From positions 1 through 11,583 of the forward strand of contig CBCXVS010000247.1 in the NCBI GenBank assembly GCA_965178525.1: a stretch of DNA of 11,583 bases. Direction: 5' to 3'. This stretch comes from CBCXVS01 sp965178525 (GTDB lineage: Bacteria > Tectomicrobia > Entotheonellia > Entotheonellales > Entotheonellaceae). Both the position numbers and the translations under genes were made by a program. Shown one piece after another: positions 5,984 through 11,583 of this stretch (the stretch's first letter is position 1; every line of letters begins with the position of its first letter). The notes beneath the pieces are model-generated. The model was not told the DNA's origin. It saw nothing but the letters and a program-made list of their open reading frames with translations, and ran no database searches.

Positions 5984-7376
5984 ATGCGCGGTGGTTGGCG
6001 TATATGGATACTCCGAGGCGGCAAAACTGACGTATCTGGGATTGTATGCGCTGCAGCATCGGGGGCAAGAGAGTACGGGGATTGTCTCATCGGACCGCAA
6101 CGCCATTCATACCGAAGTCGGTATGGGGCGAGTGAACGATTTTTTTACGGAAGAACGTTTGGCTCGCCTCCAGGGGCCATTGGCGATTGGTCACAATCGC
6201 TACTCGACAACGGGTTCGTCTTCCTTGCGCAATGCGCAGCCGTTGGCGGTGGACTACGCTCGGGGATCGCTGGCGATTGCGCATAATGGCAATCTGGTCA
6301 ACGCCCATCGCGTCCAAGCCGAACTGGAAGCCTACGGGTCGATCTTCCGGTCGACCTCGGATACCGAGGTGATCTTGCACCTCATCGCCCAGGCGCGAGC
6401 CAAAGACCTCGTCGATTGTGTCGTCGAGGCCCTGCAACAGGTGCAGGGCGCCTACTCGCTGCTGATCATGAGCCGCGACGAACTGATTGCCGTACGCGAC
6501 CCGCATGGGTTCAGGCCGCTCTGTCTCGGTCAATTGGAAAATGGGTATGTCGTCGCATCGGAGACCTGTGCGCTCGATCTCATCGAGGCCACTTATGTAC
6601 GCGAGGTCATGCCGGGCGAGCTGCTGCGGGTTTCCGCCGACGGCGCACAATCTTACTTTCCTTTTGCCCCGGCGCCGGTGCGGCGCTGTATCTTCGAGCT
6701 CATCTATTTTGCCCGCGCCGATAGCGATGTCTTTGGACACAACGTTTATATGATGCGGAAGGCGTTTGGCTCCAGGCTGGCGCGTGAGGCGCCGGTGCAG
6801 GCGGATGTCGTCATCCCGGTGCCGGATTCCGGCATTCCGGCGGCGCTCGGTTTTGCCGAAGCGTCTGGGATTCCCTTTGATACCGGGTTGATTCGCAATC
6901 ACTACGTGGGCCGCACGTTTATTGAGCCGCAGCAATCCATCCGCCATTTTGGCGTCAAAATCAAACTCAATGCGAACAAACGGTTTCTGGAAGGGAAGCG
7001 GGTGGTGGTGGTGGATGATTCGATTGTACGGGGAACGACCAGTCAGAAGCTTGTCCACATGATTCATCAGGCCGGCGCCAAAGAGGTGCATATGCGGATT
7101 AGCTCACCGCCGATCACCTATCCCTGCTTGTATGGGATTGATATCTCCACCTCGGGTGAACTCATTGCTGCGAGTAACTCGGTGCAGGAAATTCGTGACT
7201 ATCTGCAGGCCGACAGTCTCGCCTATTTGAGTCATGAGGGCATGATGCGCGTGGCTCGGGCGGGCGAGGAAGCCTATTGCAGCGCCTGTTTGACGGGGGA
7301 GTATCCCATCCTGGCGCCCTGGCGTGATGGCCAGCAACAATTACCGCTCTTCGGCCAAGAGAGCTTCCGCCCCTAA
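5958..7376 (+). CDS. purF: Amidophosphoribosyltransferase, Fe-S and propeptide type
   Basis: This 472-residue enzyme uses glutamine and PRPP to make phosphoribosylamine, the first committed step of purine synthesis. The N-terminal glutaminase half begins with a nine-residue propeptide (MDDDKFHDE) before the nucleophile Cys10, and shows RGQESTGI, GHNRYSTTG and AHNGNLVN. The C-terminal phosphoribosyltransferase half has the PRPP loop VVVVDDSIVRGTTS (349-362). Four cysteines at the positions of the [4Fe-4S] cluster of the Bacillus-type enzyme are present: C244 (RRCIFE), C390 (YPCLYG), and C441 with C444 (YCSAC). It should therefore be processed at its N-terminus and be oxygen-sensitive. TTG at 5934 and ATG at 5940 are in-frame alternatives; I prefer the ATG at 5958 because GAGGG lies upstream and the propeptide length fits. 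It follows radC with overlap, an unusual partner, and meets rsfS tail to tail. Confidence 0.97.
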   Translation: MDDDKFHDECAVVGVYGYSEAAKLTYLGLYALQHRGQESTGIVSSDRNAIHTEVGMGRVNDFFTEERLARLQGPLAIGHNRYSTTGSSSLRNAQPLAVDYARGSLAIAHNGNLVNAHRVQAELEAYGSIFRSTSDTEVILHLIAQARAKDLVDCVVEALQQVQGAYSLLIMSRDELIAVRDPHGFRPLCLGQLENGYVVASETCALDLIEATYVREVMPGELLRVSADGAQSYFPFAPAPVRRCIFELIYFARADSDVFGHNVYMMRKAFGSRLAREAPVQADVVIPVPDSGIPAALGFAEASGIPFDTGLIRNHYVGRTFIEPQQSIRHFGVKIKLNANKRFLEGKRVVVVDDSIVRGTTSQKLVHMIHQAGAKEVHMRISSPPITYPCLYGIDISTSGELIAASNSVQEIRDYLQADSLAYLSHEGMMRVARAGEEAYCSACLTGEYPILAPWRDGQQQLPLFGQESFRP

Positions 7377-7748
7377 AACCGTCGACGGAGTCGGCGTCAG
7401 GCCCGTCACGTCGACCCGTGGCGCTTGGCGCCATAAATGCTCGAGGTTGTAAAAGTCGCGTGTCTCGTCATCGAAAATGTGCAAGATGAGGTCAACGCAG
7501 TCGATCAGGATCCATGTGCCTCGTTCATAGCCTTCGATGGCCCGCGGCTTTTCGCCTTGTTTGATCAACTCATCTTCGATGGCGTCCGCAATGGCTTTGA
7601 TTTGCCGATCCGACGTGCCGCTGCAAATCAAGAAGCGATCGGCTATGGATGAGAGGGGCTGCACGTCGAGCACCACAATGTTGTGCGCCCTCCTGCCGTC
7701 GGCGGCGAGTGCACACAGACGCGTCTTTTCTTCGATTGTTAAAGCCAT
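7341..7748 (-). CDS. rsfS: Ribosomal silencing factor RsfS
   Basis: The 135-residue protein is a full-length RsfS (Iojap/YbeB/DUF143). It shows the family core: IVVLDVQPLSSIADRFLIC (24-42), SGTSDRQIKAIADAI, the YERGTWILIDCVDLILHIF strand-helix (75-93) and RDFYNLEHLW. RsfS binds ribosomal protein L14 on the 50S subunit and blocks joining with 30S when nutrients are low. A strong AGGAGG lies 8 bases before the ATG. It is the last gene of the rplU-rpmA-obgE-proB-rsfS run. Its usual partner nadD is missing between proB and rsfS: the gap is only 73 bases and holds a small GTGAC/GTCAC hairpin (7799-7812). Its last 36 bases overlap the end of purF on the opposite strand, so the two C-termini are encoded by complementary bases. 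Confidence 0.96.
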   Translation of the reverse strand: MALTIEEKTRLCALAADGRRAHNIVVLDVQPLSSIADRFLICSGTSDRQIKAIADAIEDELIKQGEKPRAIEGYERGTWILIDCVDLILHIFDDETRDFYNLEHLWRQAPRVDVTGLTPTPSTVLGAEALLAEER

Positions 7749-7821
7749 CGACTTCCCCTCCTGTGTGTATGTGCATGCGGCGAGATCGATGGCGCCACGT
7801 GACGCCTGTCACCTACCACAT

Positions 7822-8943
7822 TCATAACAGTACGAGATTGTCACGGTGAATGACTTCGTCGTACGCTTTCTGCCCCAGAATTTGTTCAATGTGCGAGGTA
7901 TGCTGTCCCATGATGGCCTGCAACTCTTTCGAACTGTAGTTCACGAGGCCCTGAGCGAATTGGGCTGCTGCCGTATCCACGCAATCGACCGCATCGCCGA
8001 AGCGAAAGGCGCCCGATACCTCGACAATACCGGATGGCAACAAGCTTTTGCCATGAGCGGTCAACGCCCGCTTGGCTCCGGCATCGACCACCAGCGTCCC
8101 TCTGGCTTTTAAAGCAAATCCGATCCAGCGTTTGCGGCTCGATAATTTGCCGGAAGCCTGCGGATGAATGTGGGTGCCAACGACATCTCCGGCGAGAATG
8201 CGCAACAAGGTATCCGGCTTGAGGCCATTAGCAATATAAGTGTGAATCCCACTGGCGCCAGCGATCTTGGCCGCCTGAACCTTGCTCCGCATGCCACCAC
8301 GGCCGGTGCGGTGGGTGGTCGGGCTGGCGAGGGCCTCAATCCGTGCATCAAGCTGTTCCACCACTGGAATTAACTCCGCCTCCGGCTGCACGCGCGGGTC
8401 GCCCGAGTAGAGGCCGTCCTGGTCCGTCAGGATCACCAGGATGTCCGCATCGATGAGATTACACACCATGGCTGCCAGCCGGTCATTTTCCTCAAACCGG
8501 ATATCATCCACGGCGACGGTGTCATTTTCGTTAATGATCGGAATGACGCCATAATGGAGTAAGGTTTGCAAGGTATTACGGGCATTGAGGTAACGCACGC
8601 GCGCGCGCATATCATCGCGCGTGAGGAGAATCTGGGCCACATGCTGGTTGAAGGCGCCGAACAAGCGTTCGTAGGCCCACATCAAACGGCTCTGGCCAAT
8701 GGCTGCGGCTGCCTGCTGCTGCGCCACGGCCTTCGGCAGGTGCTGCTGGCCGAGCACCGGCATGCCGAGGGCCACGGCCCCCGAGGAGACCAACAGAACT
8801 TCCGTGCCTTGCTCACGAAGCGTGGCGAGTTGGTATACGATATGGCGTACGATATCTTCACGCAACCCCGCCTCCGGGTCACGCAATAAGCCGCTTCCCA
8901 GTTTGACCACGACTCGTTGACCAGGTACCTTGGTGGTGGGCAC
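7822..8943 (-). CDS. proB: Glutamate 5-kinase with C-terminal PUA domain
   Basis: ProB phosphorylates the gamma-carboxylate of glutamate with ATP, the first step of proline synthesis. The 373-residue product has the amino-acid kinase domain: VVKLGSGLL (12-20), LLVSSGAVALGM (50-61), the glutamate site INENDTVAVDDIRF (137-150), LTDQDGLYSGDPR (172-184) and TGRGGMRSKVQAA (213-225). A PUA domain follows (about 282-360). Length and motifs fit the E. coli type with its feedback-sensitive kinase domain. The start is GTG at 8943. GGAGGTGAT, a full complement to the 16S tail, ends directly before it and contains the TGA stop of obgE, so the two genes are almost certainly translationally coupled. proA, the next enzyme of the pathway, is not here. 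Confidence 0.97.
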   Translation of the reverse strand: MPTTKVPGQRVVVKLGSGLLRDPEAGLREDIVRHIVYQLATLREQGTEVLLVSSGAVALGMPVLGQQHLPKAVAQQQAAAAIGQSRLMWAYERLFGAFNQHVAQILLTRDDMRARVRYLNARNTLQTLLHYGVIPIINENDTVAVDDIRFEENDRLAAMVCNLIDADILVILTDQDGLYSGDPRVQPEAELIPVVEQLDARIEALASPTTHRTGRGGMRSKVQAAKIAGASGIHTYIANGLKPDTLLRILAGDVVGTHIHPQASGKLSSRKRWIGFALKARGTLVVDAGAKRALTAHGKSLLPSGIVEVSGAFRFGDAVDCVDTAAAQFAQGLVNYSSKELQAIMGQHTSHIEQILGQKAYDEVIHRDNLVLL

Positions 8944-8953
8944 ATCACCTCCC
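8941..8953 (-). promoter_or_regulatory. Ribosome binding site of proB fused to the obgE stop codon
   Basis: On the minus strand the bases read GGGAGGTGATGTG. They contain a complete GGAGGTGAT Shine-Dalgarno, the TGA that ends obgE, and the GTG start of proB one base after that stop. It fixes the proB start and points to coupling of translation between Obg and ProB. Confidence 0.85.
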
Positions 8954-9955
8954 TGCAGTGCGGTTGAGCTGTGCCGCTAAGCGCGCGCGCAGTGTATCGA
9001 GACCTGTCCCTGTAGCGGCAGAAATAGGTGTCACGTCGTATCCTTGCGCCGCGAAGCGTTCTTGCACAGCGGGCAAATTCTGCGCCGCCTCGGGTATATC
9101 CATCTTTGTCGCCACAATGAGTTGCGGCGTCTGGGCCAAGGCGGGATTGAAGCAAGCCAATTCGTCGTTGATGGCCTGAAAGTCGTCCCAGGGGGCGCGT
9201 CCCGCCTCCTGCGTACTCAAATCGAGCAAATGCACGAGCAACCGGGTTCGCTCAATGTGTTTGAGAAATTGCAAGCCAAGCCCTTTGCCCATGTGGGCGC
9301 CAGGAATGAGTCCGGGAATGTCGGCCATGACACAGGTGACATAGTCGGCTAATTGCACCACGCCGAGATGCGGTGTCAGGGTCGAAAACGGATAGTCGGC
9401 GATTTTTGGCTTGGCCGCGGACATGGCAGAGATGAGCGTGGATTTTCCGGCATTGGGAAAACCCAAGAGGCCGACATCAGCGAGCAATTTGAGTTCGACC
9501 AGGAGCCACCGGTCTTCTCCCGGCGCTCCGGGTATGACACGGCGTGGCGCCCGGTTGGTCGAGGTGGCAAAACGGGCATTGCCGCGCCCGCCCCGTCCGC
9601 CGTGAGCGGCGGTGAAGCATTCGCCATCATGCTGAAAGTCCCACAGGAGCTGTTCTGTCTCCAGCGCCTTCAACACCGTACCGACCGGGACACGGAGGAC
9701 CGCATCCTTGCCCCGTCTCCCATGCATGGTTTTCCCTTTGCCATGGACGCCCCGCTCCGCCACCGTAAAGGCATGATAGCGCAAATCCAGTAAGGTGTGC
9801 AGGGCCGCATCGCTTTGGATGACGACGTTACCGCCGTGCCCCCCGTCGCCGCCATCCGGGCCGCCACGGGGCACGAATTTTTCCCGGCGAAAACTGACGC
9901 AGCCATCCCCCCCCTTGCCACCGCGTATGCGCACCTTTGCTTGATCAACGAACAT
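8945..9955 (-). CDS. obgE: GTPase Obg/CgtA
   Basis: This 336-residue protein is a complete Obg without the variable C-terminal extension of the E. coli form. The glycine-rich Obg domain fills residues 1-158 (RGGKGGDGCVSFRREKF; GGPDGGDGGHGGNV; HGGRGGRGNARF). The GTPase domain has G1 GFPNAGKST (165-173), switch I YPFSTLTPHLG (188-198), G3 DIPGL (212-216), G4 TKMD in place of NKxD (283-286) and G5 SAATG (312-316). Obg binds the 50S subunit, aids its late assembly and links growth to nucleotide levels, which suits its place after rplU and rpmA. The ATG at 9955 is the only good start, since an in-frame TAA lies five codons upstream. No clear Shine-Dalgarno is seen there, so initiation may rely on the leader or on read-on from rpmA, 77 bases before. 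The stop is embedded in the proB ribosome binding site. Confidence 0.97.
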   Translation of the reverse strand: MFVDQAKVRIRGGKGGDGCVSFRREKFVPRGGPDGGDGGHGGNVVIQSDAALHTLLDLRYHAFTVAERGVHGKGKTMHGRRGKDAVLRVPVGTVLKALETEQLLWDFQHDGECFTAAHGGRGGRGNARFATSTNRAPRRVIPGAPGEDRWLLVELKLLADVGLLGFPNAGKSTLISAMSAAKPKIADYPFSTLTPHLGVVQLADYVTCVMADIPGLIPGAHMGKGLGLQFLKHIERTRLLVHLLDLSTQEAGRAPWDDFQAINDELACFNPALAQTPQLIVATKMDIPEAAQNLPAVQERFAAQGYDVTPISAATGTGLDTLRARLAAQLNRTAGR

Positions 9956-10032
9956 AACACCGTACCATTAACATAGACAAAGGCACAGGGAGGGAGCGTT
10001 GGCAGGATAAAACAAAACGTGCCGTATCACCA

Positions 10033-10293
10033 TCACGAACTGGCCATGTGTACACTAATACGCCGGTTTTTCTTGCCTTTATTCTCAAACTGTACGATCC
10101 CATCGATTTTGGCAAATAGTGTATAATCTCGTCCGACGCCAACGTTCATACCGGGCTTAAACGTCGTACCCCGTTGCCGTACGAGAATACTCCCCGCTGT
10201 GACCTTCTGGCCGGCAAACCGTTTGACCCCAAGCCGTTTGCCAATACTATCACGTCCGTTAGACGAGCTTCCACCTGCTTTCTTATGAGCCAT
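10033..10293 (-). CDS. rpmA: 50S ribosomal protein L27
   Basis: The 86-residue protein begins MAHKKAGGSSSNGRDS and continues with LGVKRFAGQKVTAGSILVRQ and TFKPGMNVGVGRDYTLFA, all standard for L27. Its N-terminal tail reaches the peptidyl-transferase centre of the 50S subunit. It starts directly with MAHKK, without the extra N-terminal peptide that Firmicutes remove with the Prp protease, and no prp gene lies between rplU and rpmA, which is consistent. GGGAG is 8 bases before the ATG. It is transcribed with rplU across a 163-base spacer that carries a strong hairpin. Confidence 0.98.
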   Translation of the reverse strand: MAHKKAGGSSSNGRDSIGKRLGVKRFAGQKVTAGSILVRQRGTTFKPGMNVGVGRDYTLFAKIDGIVQFENKGKKNRRISVHMASS

Positions 10294-10362
10294 TGTCTGT
10301 TCTCCCTGGCCGTTATGGCCTTGTGAAATCTCGGGACCTCAGAGGCTAGCGTCCAACTCTCT

Positions 10363-10399
10363 CGTACACACCGGCAGAAGCCCGTCGCCGGTGTGTACG
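10363..10399 (-). repeat. Perfect 13-base inverted repeat between rplU and rpmA
   Basis: CGTACACACCGGC (10363-10375) and GCCGGTGTGTACG (10387-10399) are perfect reverse complements around an 11-base loop. In the rplU-rpmA transcript this makes a stable stem about 70 bases before rpmA. No U-run follows on the minus strand, so it is not a standard intrinsic terminator. A processing site, an mRNA stabiliser for rplU or a partial attenuator are possible. Confidence 0.8.
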
Positions 10400-10456
10400 C
10401 CGTAAGCCAAACTATATCAGAGCGATCAACCGACGAACAGTTTGCCGTACGCAGTA

Positions 10457-10768
10457 CTAGGCCTGAATATCCATAATTTTGAGCGATGTCAGCGATTGAC
10501 GATGCCCCTGCTTGCGCCGATAGTTTTTCCGCCGCTTAAATTTAAAAACAATGATCTTCTTCCCACGTTTGTGAGCGACGATCTGCGCCTCGACGCGAGC
10601 CTCAGGAAGCGAGGGCGCGCCAATCGTGACGTCAGCCCCGTCGCCTGCCATCAGGACGGGACTCAGTGCCACGGTCTCGCCGACTTCGCCAGGGAGCCGT
10701 TCAACATCAATCGTATCGCCTGCTTCCACGCGGTATTGGCGTCCACCGGTTTCGACGACTGCGTACAT
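10457..10768 (-). CDS. rplU: 50S ribosomal protein L21
   Basis: The 103-residue product is L21 over its full length: MYAVVETGGRQYRVEAGD at the start, the middle strand VALSPVLMAGDG, and the basic RNA-binding end (HKRGKKIIVFKFKRRKNYRR, then GHRQSLTSLKI). L21 binds 23S rRNA and is an early 50S assembly protein. AAAGGA lies 6 bases before the ATG. It is the first gene of the rplU-rpmA-obgE-proB-rsfS group and has a promoter with a perfect TTGACA about 100 bases upstream. The roughly 94-base leader holds a GGGTGCACCC palindrome (10808-10817), but I do not recognise a known L21 leader. Confidence 0.98.
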   Translation of the reverse strand: MYAVVETGGRQYRVEAGDTIDVERLPGEVGETVALSPVLMAGDGADVTIGAPSLPEARVEAQIVAHKRGKKIIVFKFKRRKNYRRKQGHRQSLTSLKIMDIQA

Positions 10769-10868
10769 ACAAAATCCTTTGCTAGCCTACCTTGGAGAGA
10801 CGCGCTAGGGTGCACCCACTCCGCAGCACGTGTGGCAAGTCTTTGTTTCATGAGGAAAAAGCCGAAAA

Positions 10869-10897
10869 ACCGTACCATACGCCTGCATTGCTGTCAA
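10869..10897 (-). promoter_or_regulatory. Sigma70-type promoter of the rplU operon
   Basis: The minus strand carries a perfect TTGACA (10892-10897), a 17-base spacer and TACGGT (10869-10874), which keeps the key first TA and last T of TATAAT. Transcription would start near 10862. It lies in the 251-base divergent gap between rplU and the DUF29 gene and is the best promoter there. Confidence 0.6.
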
Positions 10898-10964
10898 GCC
10901 GGAAACGCCTCTGATACCGGACGTCGAGAGCGCTGCGGCCCGTTGCGCGTTGCCTCGCGATGTT

Positions 10965-10973
10965 TGCTACACT
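10965..10973 (+). promoter_or_regulatory. Possible extended -10 promoter of the DUF29 gene
   Basis: TGCTACACT on the plus strand matches the extended -10 pattern TGnTAnAnT with two off positions in the hexamer. A TTGCGC lies 19 bases upstream (10943-10948), which is a weak and over-spaced -35. The start point would be near 10980, about 40 bases before the ATG at 11020. Confidence 0.3.
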
Positions 10974-11019
10974 GGGTGCGTCGTGTACACGCTTTGCCTG
11001 TCGATTGAGAGGGTTGGCC

Positions 11020-11496
11020 ATGCAAGACAAAGTCGGCGTGTTCGCCGCCATGCCGCCATTGGCGGCGCCATCCTACGACGAAGATTTCTATGCCTGGACA
11101 CAGCACCAGGCCGCAACGTTGCGTACGGTCGTCTGCGCCGAACTCGACCTGATGAACCTGGCGGAGGAGATTGAGAGCTTAGGAAAACAGGACTGGAAAG
11201 AGCTGCGCAGTCGACTCAACGTCTTGGTCATGCACCTGTTGAAATACCACTATCAGCCCGATCATCGGCGCGGTAGTTGGTCCAGTACCATCCGGACGCA
11301 ACGCGACGAAATCCACGCGCTGTTGGAGCAAAGTCCGAGCTTGCGCCGCCAAGTCCCCGTCATTCTGGATGAACGGTACAAGACGCCGAGGCGCAACGCC
11401 GCCGAAACGGGGCTGCCGGTAGAGACGTTCCCCGAGGTATGTCCCTAGACGGTTGAGCAAGTGCTCGACGAGGACTTCTGGCCCGAAATGGGTTGA
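11020..11496 (+). pseudogene. DUF29 family protein interrupted by an amber codon near its end
   Basis: The protein is a typical DUF29 member: YDEDFYAWTQHQAATLR (19-35), DLMNLAEEIESLGKQDWKEL, a helix with VLVMHLLKYHYQPDHR, then QRDEIHALLEQSPSLR and ETGLPVETFPEVCP. The role of DUF29 is unknown; it is a small, mostly helical protein that often occurs in many copies. The start at 11020 is chosen because GAGAGGG precedes it and the family motif begins soon after; an in-frame ATG at 10960 has no support. After residue 142 a TAG (11446-11448) ends the frame, but the next 15 codons read TVEQVLDEDFWPEMG and stop at TGA 11494-11496. This is the expected DUF29 ending. The stop sits where relatives have an aromatic residue, so a single base change (TGG or TAC to TAG) explains it. 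The truncated 142-residue protein may still fold. Confidence 0.82.
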
Positions 11497-11516
11497 CGAA
11501 CTTATTCGTGGACATA

Positions 11517-11537
11517 GCGCCCTTCGGGTGGGCTTTT
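11517..11537 (+). terminator. Candidate intrinsic terminator after the DUF29 gene
   Basis: GCGCCCTTCGGGTGGGC forms a short GC-rich stem (GCCC with GGGC, or CCC with GGG around UUC), followed at once by TTTT. It lies 21 bases after the natural DUF29 stop. The stem is short, so efficiency is uncertain. The remaining bases to the end of the window show no gene. Confidence 0.45.
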
Positions 11538-11583
11538 CAATACCAGGCCCGTTATCAAGGTCCGGCTCGTTGTGCGGTTGACT

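Noticed and set aside
6087..7091. A 334-codon open frame on the minus strand inside purF
   Set aside because: It lies wholly antisense to a strongly conserved purF, has no ribosome binding site or recognisable domain, and reads like a codon-bias shadow.
8593..8612. Twenty bases of alternating purine-pyrimidine (CG-rich), a possible Z-DNA tract
   Set aside because: It lies inside the conserved coding sequence of proB (the Arg-Ala-Arg-Val-Arg-Tyr stretch) and is explained by GC-rich codon choice.
9353..9793. A 146-codon plus-strand frame within obgE
   Set aside because: It is antisense to the GTPase and glycine-rich domains of Obg and has no family features.

Overview
The window is gene-dense, GC-rich bacterial chromosome. 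It holds a housekeeping block and an accessory block, and no mobile element, CRISPR array or RNA gene that I can see. The organism cannot be named from sequence alone. The TatA, the acyl-CoA-type enzymes (FAS1-like dehydratase/MaoC and enoyl-CoA hydratase), the DUF29 protein and the compact gene spacing suggest an environmental Gram-negative-type lineage with many fatty-acyl and aromatic-acid genes. Tectomicrobia/Entotheonella-like or deltaproteobacterial-grade bacteria are a guess, not a conclusion.

Layout: (1) 13-585, plus strand: a small DoxX-like membrane protein that may begin outside the window. (2) 601-4884, minus strand: five genes that read, in transcription order, MaoC/FAS1-like dehydratase, enoyl-CoA hydratase (broken by two in-frame TGA codons), a MetE C-terminal-like methyltransferase, tatA, and a kinase-fold protein of unknown role. 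tatA has its own good promoter. (3) 4885-5252: a mostly non-coding divergent region with a possible DUF3592-like remnant, a candidate minus-strand promoter and a palindrome. (4) 5253-7376, plus strand: radC (frameshifted just after its JAMM motif), overlapping purF (intact, Fe-S type). (5) 7341-10768, minus strand: rplU, rpmA, obgE, proB, rsfS, a classic ribosome/proline/silencing-factor cluster in which proA and nadD, often found between proB and rsfS, are absent. purF and rsfS overlap tail-to-tail by 36 bases. (6) 11020-11496, plus strand: a DUF29 gene interrupted by an amber codon 15 codons before its natural end, followed by a candidate terminator.

How the genes work together: the rplU cluster makes two 50S proteins, the Obg GTPase used in 50S maturation, glutamate 5-kinase for proline synthesis, and RsfS, which binds L14 and silences ribosomes. 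purF starts purine synthesis. The accessory block looks catabolic (acyl-CoA hydration/dehydration plus a zinc methyltransferase), but its substrate cannot be inferred.

The most striking pattern is that three dispensable genes (enoyl-CoA hydratase, radC, DUF29) carry four clean, small inactivating lesions in 11.6 kb, while every housekeeping gene is intact. This fits early gene decay or sequencing/assembly error. I do not see a convincing new multi-gene system.
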